From Chloroflexi bacterium OLB13 (GTDB lineage Bacteria; Chloroflexota; Anaerolineae; Aggregatilineales; Phototrophicaceae): DNA of 64,000 nucleotides. Shown here piece by piece: positions 43,270-52,600 of the stretch. Position 1 is the first letter of the stretch, and every line of letters starts with the position of its first letter. The position numbers and the translations under genes were made by a program. Below the pieces are notes generated by a model, which was not told where the DNA came from, made no database searches, and saw only the letters and a list, made by a program, of their open reading frames with translations. Location of the stretch: positions 62,001 through 126,000 of the forward strand of contig JZRA01000009.1 of NCBI GenBank assembly GCA_001567485.1, read 5' to 3'.

Positions 43270-45738
43270 TCATGAGCGGTACGTGTCGACCAGCGACCGC
43301 ACGCTGAGCCGCTGGCCCGCCTCGGCGACCGACATCCCCTCCGGCAGTTGGAGTTCGATGAGCGCGGGCCGGCCTGCGCGCAGGTGCATGAAGTTGTCGG
43401 AGAACTTGGCCCCGGGCAGTTCGAGCCATACGAACAGCGCCGGCACGTCAACGCTGATCGAGACGGCGGCGCGGCCGTTGTCCAGCGGCGAGATGTCGAC
43501 TTGATACGCCGGGCTGGGCAGCGCGAGATGCTTGGGCCGGCTCATGGTCAGCAGGTTGGTTGAAACGACGGCATCATCCAAGTGCAGCTCCAGCCATACG
43601 ATGACCTCGCGCGTGGGCTGAATGCCGCCGACTGTCTGAACCAGTGCGCTGCTGCGCGGCGCAATCTGAACCGGATAAAAGTTCTCGGCAAGGACACGTC
43701 CGTTCAGGTCGGTGACCGTGCAGACCACCGTGCCGTTCACCGGTTCGCCGAGGTCGCTGGTGACGTAAACTTCGACCGTCGACTGCGCCGTGTCTTCGAC
43801 GCCGGAGACCAGCAGCGGCGCGTAGAAGCGACGCGCGACGTAATGCAGCGCCTTCCAATTGCCCTTCCAGTCCAGTGACGACCAGCTTGGCGCCGGCCAC
43901 ATATCGTTGTGCTGCCAATAGAGCGTCCCCATCGTCACCGGCATGTTGCGCCGCCAATGCTCGACGGCATATTTCATCGCCAGCGCCTGTAGAATTTGGC
44001 TGAGCCATAACGTCGCGTCGAACGACGTAGGCAGCCGGAACCAGTCGAGCATGTAGTGGATGATCGTGCTGTTGCCGATGCCGCTGCGCTGATGGTGCTC
44101 CATCACGTAGCTGGTGATGTTGCGGTCGCCGGGCAGCGTGAACTCGGCCACGGTAGTGGGTTCTGGAAATGACTGGAAGCCGAACTCGCTGACGAACCGG
44201 TCAAAGCGGGTGCGGTACCACTCATACGGCCTCTTGCCATGCCACACGCCCCACAAATGCGTATCGCCGCAGGTCGGATTGCTGTGGTCGGCGCGGTCGC
44301 CGAGCGGCGTGTGCGGGCTGCCGGGCCAGTAGGCGCGCTGCGGATCCAGCTCGCGCACCAGCGACGGAAGCAGTTCGTCGAACAGCCGGCTGTAGTCTTC
44401 CCAGCTCATCGATTCCTGCCATCCGGGGCTGTCGGGCATGCCTTGCTCGATCTCGTTATTGCCGCACCACAGCGCCAGACAGGCGTGATGCCGGAGCCGC
44501 CGGATGTTGTCCTTCGCCTCCGCTGTGACGTTCGCCATGAACTCGGCGTCGAAACTGGGATACGTGCCGCACGAGAAGATGAAGTCCTGCCATACTGTGA
44601 TGCCGTGCCGGTCGCAAGCATCGAAGAACGGATCATGTTCGTAGATTCCGCCGCCCCATGCCCGCAGCATGTTCATATTGGCGTCGGCCGCGGCCTGAAT
44701 GAGCCGGTCGTAGTCGCGGGGTTGAGGCTCCCACGGATACGGGCTGGCGGGAATCCAGTTCGCGCCTTTAGCGAAGAACGGCACGCCGTTGCATGCGAAA
44801 TAGAACGACTCGCCGATCTCGTCGGGGTGGCGTTCGAGCGTGAGCGTGCGCAGGCCGATTGCGCGTGTCCACGTGTCGAGTGTACTGCTCCCGCTGTGAA
44901 GCTCGACGGTAACATCGTAGAGTGGATGCCGTCCCATGCCGTTGGGCCACCAGAGATGGGGATTCTCGACGGTTAGCGTGGCGGTCGCCGTTCCGTCAGC
45001 GCGGAGGCCTACCGCAGCTTGAGCGACGGCGCTTCCATCGAGCGAGACGCGAACGCTGGCGTTGAGCGCAGGCGAGCCGATGCGCTCTGCGCCGATGTTC
45101 ACCGTGAGCGTCACCTTGCCGTCGTGGTGGTCTTGCAGCAGCCGTACATCGCTCAACCGGGCGGTGCTGAACGCGACCAGCTCGATATCGCGCCAGATGC
45201 CAGCGGTGACCAACTTGGGGCCCCAGTCCCAGCCGAAGTTGCACGGCTCCTTGCGAATCCAAGCGCCGCTGTTGATGCGCATTGGCTCGACCCAGCCCGC
45301 CATTTCGCCCTTCTCAGCGTCCATCTTGCGGACAAACGACATCGCCGCGTCAAAGTCGACGCGGATCGTGTTCTCACCTGCGGCGAGTACGTGCTTCACG
45401 TCGAACTCCCACCGCCGGAACATATTGTCGGCGCGGCCGATCAAGACGCCGTTCATGGTTACGGTCGCTAGTGTGTCCAGTCCGTGACAGCGCAGAAGCA
45501 CGCGCTCGTGTTCGAGTAGGGCCGGTTCGACGACGAACGAGCTGGCGTACGTCCAATCGGTCTCGCCGATCCACATCAGGCGTTTCTCATTGTCGCGGAA
45601 GAACGGGTCTTCCACCGCTCCAGCGGCGATGAGGTCGGTATGCACACAACCCGGTACGGTAGCGGGGTAGGTGTGAGCCTCGCCCCGCTTAGAGAGCGTC
45701 CATCCGCCGTTCAAGCTTTGCACGATCACGTCAAACAT
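43270..45738 (-). CDS. Beta-mannosidase, glycoside hydrolase family 2
   Basis: 822 aa with the whole GH2 architecture: N-terminal sugar-binding domain (GGWTLSKRGEAHTYPATVPG), immunoglobulin-like domain, TIM barrel and C-terminal domains. Acid/base Glu429 in WCGNNEIEQG and predicted nucleophile Glu518 in FVSEFGFQSFPEP; LRAWGGGIYEHDPFFDACD is typical of beta-mannosidases, distinct from beta-galactosidases. No signal peptide, so it acts on imported beta-mannosides. The ATG at 45738 is directly abutted by AAAGG; a GTG at 45729 has better spacing (8 bp) and may be the real start. Own promoter and terminator. Confidence 0.95.
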   Translation of the reverse strand: MFDVIVQSLNGGWTLSKRGEAHTYPATVPGCVHTDLIAAGAVEDPFFRDNEKRLMWIGETDWTYASSFVVEPALLEHERVLLRCHGLDTLATVTMNGVLIGRADNMFRRWEFDVKHVLAAGENTIRVDFDAAMSFVRKMDAEKGEMAGWVEPMRINSGAWIRKEPCNFGWDWGPKLVTAGIWRDIELVAFSTARLSDVRLLQDHHDGKVTLTVNIGAERIGSPALNASVRVSLDGSAVAQAAVGLRADGTATATLTVENPHLWWPNGMGRHPLYDVTVELHSGSSTLDTWTRAIGLRTLTLERHPDEIGESFYFACNGVPFFAKGANWIPASPYPWEPQPRDYDRLIQAAADANMNMLRAWGGGIYEHDPFFDACDRHGITVWQDFIFSCGTYPSFDAEFMANVTAEAKDNIRRLRHHACLALWCGNNEIEQGMPDSPGWQESMSWEDYSRLFDELLPSLVRELDPQRAYWPGSPHTPLGDRADHSNPTCGDTHLWGVWHGKRPYEWYRTRFDRFVSEFGFQSFPEPTTVAEFTLPGDRNITSYVMEHHQRSGIGNSTIIHYMLDWFRLPTSFDATLWLSQILQALAMKYAVEHWRRNMPVTMGTLYWQHNDMWPAPSWSSLDWKGNWKALHYVARRFYAPLLVSGVEDTAQSTVEVYVTSDLGEPVNGTVVCTVTDLNGRVLAENFYPVQIAPRSSALVQTVGGIQPTREVIVWLELHLDDAVVSTNLLTMSRPKHLALPSPAYQVDISPLDNGRAAVSISVDVPALFVWLELPGAKFSDNFMHLRAGRPALIELQLPEGMSVAEAGQRLSVRSLVDTYRS

Positions 45739-45753
45739 CCTTTGGTTGCTGCG

Positions 45754-45781
45754 CGTATACGGGACAACGCGCCCCTATCAA
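45754..45781 (-). promoter_or_regulatory. Promoter of the beta-mannosidase gene
   Basis: Minus-strand -35 TTGATA (45776-45781), 16-bp spacer, -10 TATACG (45754-45759). Predicted start near 45747, giving a 9-nt leader to the ATG or 18 nt to the GTG. Confidence 0.58.
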
Positions 45782-45808
45782 GGGTACATCGCGGCGCGTG
45801 TTCCGGCA

Positions 45809-46423
45809 TCAGCCGTTAGACGTATTGTCCAACATCTCTGCTGAGACGATCCAGCCGGGGCCTTTGACACGATAGAGCGCATACGGCCGATCGGCCTCCA
45901 GCTCCCACAGCCGGTGATCGTCTTCGGTGGCAAGCCCGCTGATCGCATGATCGCCGAGCATCAAGTACTCGCGTTCGCCGTCGGATTGGCGAGTCAGCAC
46001 ACCCTCGATTCGCTCGACCTGCGCGTTCGGGAGCGACAGCCCCGCGCCTGAGACGGCGTTGCGCATCCGCTGGCGTAGGCTGGAGGCAAACTCGCGCCGG
46101 CGCATCCGCCGGTGCAGCAAGCCACGCGCTACCGTGAAGACGACCTGCGTGAGGATGAGGGTGAGCGTGACCCACGCCGTAATGATCAGGCACGTCGCGG
46201 CGGCGGCTGTGATGTGCAGCCCCGGTACGACGAGGAAGTAAAGAATCAGGCTGGTGAACAGGAAGCCGAGGCCAATCGCTGCGGCGGCGGCCCCTGACAC
46301 GGCCCAATCCTGTTCGGCGGAAAGGCGGTGAATCTGCCGCCGCGACAGCCGACCCTCACGGTTGATGAGCAGATCATCCGGCGTGAAGCCGAATACGCCC
46401 TCCAGTTCGGATTGGTCGACCAT
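45809..46423 (-). CDS. Hypothetical membrane protein with two transmembrane segments
   Basis: 204 aa from ATG at 46423, with AGGGGG 6 bp upstream; a longer frame has no such site. Soluble N-terminus of about 45 residues (FGFTPDDLLINREGRLSRRQ), two adjacent hydrophobic stretches at about 45-70 and 75-100, then a basic segment (LLHRRMRRREFASSLRQRMR) and a soluble domain of about 95 residues. No family recognised. Both tails probably face the cytoplasm. It is not close to any operon. Confidence 0.75.
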   Translation of the reverse strand: MVDQSELEGVFGFTPDDLLINREGRLSRRQIHRLSAEQDWAVSGAAAAAIGLGFLFTSLILYFLVVPGLHITAAAATCLIITAWVTLTLILTQVVFTVARGLLHRRMRRREFASSLRQRMRNAVSGAGLSLPNAQVERIEGVLTRQSDGEREYLMLGDHAISGLATEDDHRLWELEADRPYALYRVKGPGWIVSAEMLDNTSNG

Positions 46424-46459
46424 ACCTGCCCCCTGAACGCGGCGATGATCTTTGCGGTG

Positions 46460-46468
46460 AGTGTAACA
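46460..46468 (-). promoter_or_regulatory. Extended -10 promoter of the two-TM protein gene
   Basis: Minus-strand TG-T-TACACT, an extended -10, about 36 bp upstream of the ATG; no good -35 seen. Confidence 0.4.
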
Positions 46469-46615
46469 CACAGCAGGGCCGGAGTCTCGACGGCACGCCT
46501 AAGCACGACGTTGAAAGCGATGTGTGATGAGTGGCTACCAGCCTTCACCGCTCGTGGAACCCTCTGAGGCGGAAGATTGGGTTTGCTGACTTTCGATAAC
46601 CTACTTTTAGAATCA

Positions 46616-46650
46616 CAACGCCCCTCACCGGCTGCCGATGAGGGGCGTTG
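46616..46650 (-). terminator. Stem-loop downstream of the giant gene
   Basis: 12-bp perfect arms (CAACGCCCCTCA at 46616-46627, its complement at 46639-46650) with an 11-nt loop, 23 bp after the stop. No U-run. Confidence 0.6.
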
Positions 46651-46658
46651 GCGCGATC

Positions 46659-46680
46659 AGCGCATTAGCGCATTAGCGCG
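46659..46680. repeat. Tandem octamer overlapping the giant gene's stop codon
   Basis: AGCGCATT repeated twice, then AGCGCG. The TAA stop (46673-46675) lies within it, so slippage by one unit would change the C-terminus. Confidence 0.7.
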
Positions 46681-49600
46681 TGCTGGCGAGTTGATCGCCG
46701 GGGCAGACGTTCAGGTTCAGCCCACGGTTGACCCGCGCCGTCGTCGCGACGTTCGACGCGAGGATTTCCGGCCGTTCCTGCAGGAAGCTCGTCTGCAGGC
46801 CAAGGTCGATGTTCACCGCGTAACCTTCGCGGCTGGCGTTCTCTTCGCTCGGCGTCGACAGCGGATAGATATCGCTGCTGACCTCGAACGTCATCTGCAC
46901 GGCGTCGTTCTCGACCAACACCGGGCCGTCATCGATGGGCGACGCCTTGACCTCGAACAGGTTCGGGTCGCCGTCCACGTCGGAGGTGAAGATGATCGTG
47001 TCGTCGTCGCACAGCCAGTTGGGCGCGTAGTCGGCGATGGCGTTATCCGTGAGGTGGCGCGTCTTGCCAGTGGCGACTTCGTACACGTAGATGTCGAGGT
47101 CACCATCCGCGTCGGACTGGTACGCGATGTACCGGTCGCTCGGCGACCACACGGCGTTGGTGGCGTCACCCTCGGTGAACGCGACCCGGCCGGATCCGTT
47201 GAGGTTCATGATCTCGTACTGGCCGTCCGAGTCGGTCGTGGTGTAGCTGCGGAACGTGATCTTGTCCGAGTTGTTGGCGAACTGCGGCTCGACATCGTTG
47301 GTCTTGCCATCGCTCAGCTTGGTGATGACGCCGCTTTCGAGGTTCAGCATGTAGACCTGCCACATCCGCACGCCGTCTTCGTTGGGGGCGTCGCTCTGGA
47401 ACACGATGCGCGACCCATCCGGTGACCAGTGTGCGTTGATGTCATGGCCGATGCTGTCGGTCAGCTGGAACTCGTCGCCGTTGCGCATGTCGATGGCGTA
47501 CAGATCCCAGTTGCCGTTGCGGGTCGACTCGAACACCACGAAGTTGTTGGGGCCCCACACCGGATCGACCTCGTTGGAGAGCGCGCTGAAGGTGACGCGC
47601 ATGACGCTCTCTGGGCCGCCGCCGCTGGTGGGCGCAACATACAGCTCCCAGTTGCCGTCACGGTTGCTCTGGAAGACGACCCACTTGTTGTCCGGCGACA
47701 GGCTCGGCGACGAACTCTTGACGCTCTCGCTCAGGCCGTACGACAGGTTCTCCCGCACGGTCGTGCGCGTCACCTGATCGGCGCTGTCGAGGCGGAAGAT
47801 TTCCCAGCCTTCCAGTTCGTCGGTGTGATACACCTTGAACTCGGGGCAGCCGCGGCCGCAAGCCGGGCCGGCGGTCAACTGGCCGATGGCGGAGGTCTCG
47901 ACATCGAGGTTCGGGAAGTCGACGGCCACGCCGCAGATCAGATCGGTCGTCGCCAGCGTCCCCAGATCGTCGGACACGAACGTGATCCCGGTGCCGGTAT
48001 CGGCATCGGCCGGCGCGTTCAGCGCAACCGATTCATCGGCGTCCAGTTCGAACGAGCCGCTGGTCAGCACGGATTGATCGGCGCTGGAGACGATGCTGTA
48101 GTTGATCGGGCCGGATGACGTCGATCCCGTGTTGGTCACGACGAAGCCGGCAGGCATGCCGCAGACGCCCTCGATGGTGAGGTCGGACGGCAGACCGATC
48201 TCGGTGTCCTCGCACGTGCCGGATGACAGCAGCGTGGCGAGGAACCCGCCGCTGGACGACAGCGAGTAGGTGCCGAGCGGGTTCTGGCCGTCAAGCGTGA
48301 TACCGAGCGACTCGCCCGCGCTGAGCTGGATGTCCTGCGTCAGCACGGTCTGGCCGTCGGCATCGACCACCGTCACGGTCTGCGGGAGCAGCATGTCGGT
48401 GCCGGTGTTGACGATCTGGAACGACGGCGTGGCAGCGCACACGTAGCTAGCGCTGAGGTTCGGGCTGGCGCACTGCGTGAGCGAGTCGATCGCCGTGCCG
48501 TAGCCAAGCATGTCGAACGTGTAGCTGTCGTACGGATTGAGTCCGGTCAGGTCGACGTTGATCGAGCCGCCCGCCGCCAGTGAGACGGAACCGCTGGCGA
48601 CCGTGACGCTGCTGCTGTCGAGCACGTTCCACGGCTCGCTCTGCAGCGCGTCGCCTCCGGTGTTGGTTACGGTGATCGCTACCGGGTATCCGCAGACGTT
48701 GGTCGCCGTGTATTCCGGATACTCGCAGGTGTAGTCGATGGTCAGCGAGTCAGCGAAGCCGTTAGACACCAGCGTGTACGTGCCGTACGGGTCGTCGCCC
48801 GCAGGCTGCGTGAAGGTGAACGACTCACCGGTGTTGAGCAGGAGCGAACCGGAGTACACCACCTGACCGTCACGCAGGATGTCGAACGCCTGCGGCGACA
48901 GCATCGGCGAGCCGTTGTTGGTGATCGTGAAGTAGCGCGGCGCCGTGCATGCCGAACCCGGCTCGAAGTCCGGCTGGCCGCAGTCGTGCGCTACGTTCAG
49001 GGTAGCGGCGAACCCGTTGGTGACGAAGGTGTATTCGCCGTATGGGTTCAGGCCGTTTGGCGCGGTCACATCGACGCTCGCGCCGCCCGCCACGGTGAAC
49101 GTCGCGGTGCGCACGACCGTCGTGCCTTGCAGGATTTGATAGGACTGGTTGGTCAGCATGTCGCCGCCGGTGTTCGAGATCGTGAACCGGCGCGGTTCGC
49201 TGCACACGCCCGACACGGACAGGGCCGGGTTGGCGCAGTCGTGCGGCTGATTGATCGTCGAAGCGAAGCCACTGGTGATGAACGTGTACTGGGCATACGG
49301 GTCAATCGACGTGGGCAGCGAGACGGTCAGCGGGAAGCTGGTCGCGCTTGAGAACGTGCCGGAGACGACCACGGCGCCACTGCCGTCCTGCACCTCGTAA
49401 GGCTGCGACTCGAGGATCGGGCCGCCGGTGTTGGAGACCGTGAACGCACGCGGCCACGAGCAGACACCCGCCGCTGTCAGCACGGGCTGCTGGCACGAGT
49501 CCGAGACGTTGAGGGTCGAGGCGAAGCCTGTCGTCGAGAACGTGTACGTGTCGTACGGGTTCAGGCCATTAGGCACGTTGATAACCGTGCTGCCACCGGA

Positions 49601-52600
49601 CGCGAGCGTGATCGAACCGCTGGCGACGACGCTGCTGCTGCCGTCGAGGATGGTGTACGCCTGCGCCTCAAGCATGGCGCCGCCGCTGTTGGAGACGGTG
49701 AACGAACGCGGTGACGCGCATGTGTACGTCGCGCTCAGCGCCGGACGCTGGCACGTATGGCTCTCGCTGAACGTGCCGACAACGCTGGTGCTGTTGAACG
49801 TATAGGTCGCGTACGGGTCTTCCGAGTCGGGCACGACAAGCTCGATGGAGCTGTTAGCCGGGATTTGGAACGTGCCGCTGTCCGAATACGTCCCGCCGGT
49901 GATCGTGTACGGCTCAGGCTGAACCATCGGATTGGCGCTGGTGTTGTTGATACGGAACACACTCTCCGCCACGCCGTTGGTCGTACGGCAGAACGTATCG
50001 AACGTCAGCGTCGGCAGTTGCGCGCACTGCTGTGACACGTCGAACGTCCCGGTGTAACCGCTGCTGGCGAAGGTGTACGTGTCGTATGGATTGCTGCCGA
50101 CCGGCAGGGTGACGGTGACCGACGGCACACCGAGGCTCAACTGGAACGTGCTGTTGACGACAACGCCAGAGGCAGCGCCCGTGATGGTGAAGCTCTGCGG
50201 GAACGGCATCGGGCCGTCGCTGGGGCGCGCATTGGTGATTGTGAACACAGGCAGGTTGCCCGTGCAGACCGCCGATACGCTGATCTCCGGCGGGTAGTAG
50301 CAGGTCGTCGTCGCGGTGACCGACGGGCGATCCGTCAGGCTGCCGGTGACGTTGCCGGAGGCGTTGCTCACGGTGAAGTTGGCCGATTCGCCCGCGCCGA
50401 GCAGCACCGGGGCGATCAGCAGCACGTTGTTGAGCGAATCGCGGACGACGATCTGGTCGGGGATGCTCATCGCGCTGCCGGTGTTGGTGACCGTGAAGGT
50501 CGCGATGCGGTCGGCCGAGCACGACGCCGACATGCTGAGGTTTGGCGTGCCACCAACAGGCGGAACGTAAGGCACTTCACGGCAGTAGGTGCCGGTGGGC
50601 GTGCCGCCCGGGCCGCTGAAGTCCATGCAGACCTGATACTCGCCCGGCTGGCTGAACGCCGTGTACTGATGGCAGATCTGATTGTTATTGGTGACCGGGA
50701 CGCTGACACCGTCGCCGAAGTCCCACTCGGTGACGTCGACGCCGGGGTCGACCTGCGGGGTGAAGCAGAAGTAGCCGCCGCCCATATCCTGCACCGTGAA
50801 CGACGCGTTGGCCTCGAAGATGCTGTAGGTGCGCACGGTGTTCTGCGCCGACCGATCGAACTGGCTGTTATGGACGATCAGGCGTGGGCGATAGGTCGTA
50901 TCCGGTGAGCCATAAGTGTAGCAGATCGGGTTCGGCGCGCCGCCGGGGCCGTACGACAGATCGATCGTCCCGTCGTCATCGAAGTCCCACTCCCACAATG
51001 TGATATCCGTGCCAACGCTGAGGTCGGTGAAGCACGAGGTCATCGGCGCGACACCGATATACGGGTTCACGCGGAACGCGGCGCGCAGGTCATTGGCCCC
51101 CAGCAGTTCGAAGTCGAGCTGCGCGACGGTGACGCCGAGCGGGCCGGTGCCGCGTACCTCCGCCGTGTATAGGCCGGCGGGCAGCGTGTAACTCCGCGGG
51201 TTGCCGGTGTTGGGGCCGGCGACGAGGGCGCTGGTGTTCCGATCGTAGATGCGCCACGTGTAGCCACTGGAGATGTTGACACCCGTGGCGGTGAACGTTT
51301 GGAGCGTGCCGCCGAAGTCCGAGCCGCTGCGGTTGATCAGGATGCTCTGACGGCCGTAGACGTTGAACGTGCGGGTGAAGTTGTCTTCAAGATCGAAGCC
51401 ACCGTCACCGAAGTTCGGCGTGTGACCGTCGAGGCGGATGGTGTAGGTTCCCGGCGTGTTGAAGCTGATGCAGGCCGCCAAGTCCTGCGTGGTCGCCGAC
51501 GTGATGCCGAGGCTGTTCTGGCCGGCCGTGCCGCTGATCGTCCACAGGTATTCGAGGGCTGCCGGGTTCGGCGCGCCGGCGCTGCCGTTGGTGTCGTACG
51601 ACGTGTTGGTGATGCAGATCGGTTCGTTGACGGGCAGGGCAGCGCGCGTCCAACCGCCGCCGATCACGTCGTTGTACTGTACTTCGATCTGGCCGACGAC
51701 GATGTTGCGCTGCAAGCCGCAGGTGTGCGTCGAATCGGCCGGATTGACCGCCGCGACGTCAATGCGCATAGTGTAATTGCCGAGGCCGTAGTCCGCCGTC
51801 AACTGCGCCCACGTGAAGTTCAGCGATGCGGGCGGCGTGACAACGCCGTTTGCCGCGCTGTCGAACGATCCCATGGGGATAGTCGCGCCGTTCGGCCCGA
51901 TCAGGGTGTAGGTATACCGCAGATTGATGCCGTTACCGTTGTCCATGTTGAGGCGGTAAGGATACACCTCGGACGTGCTGAACACGGTCGGATCGTTGTA
52001 GATTCCGCTTTCACCGGGGAACGAGTCGCAGTCGAAGTTGGTGTCCGGCATGGTCACGGTCAGATTGCGAGCGTTCGTGCACGAGTCGTTCGGCACGCCG
52101 TCGACCGAGACCGTCTGAATGACGCGATACTGCTGGCCGGGGATCAGGAATTGATAGCTGATCGAGTTGCCACTGACAATACCCGGCGGGTTGACGAGCG
52201 TGAGGCCCGGCAGCAGGTACAGCGCCATCGTCTGGGTCACATTACGCCCAAACACGTTGCCGGGGGCGGCTGCGGTGTAGATTTCCGTCTCGCCCACAAC
52301 CGGTGTCGTATCGCCGCTGATTGCGCCGCACGACAAGCGCGGCACGGTCGGCGTCACGTTCAAGTTACAGCTCACCGGGAGCTGCGTGCCGTCTGGATTG
52401 GTGACGGTCGCGGTCAGGCTCACCGAGGAGTTGTACGTATATGCCGGGGTGGATGCCCACAAGACATTGGTGTCGTTGAGCGTCGGGTTGACGATCGTGC
52501 CGTTGACGCCTGCCGACCAAATCGCGTTGCTGACCGGCCGGCCGGTGGTCGTGTAGGTCACGGTGTAGGTCGCAAGACCGCTCGACGTGCCGACGTTGGG

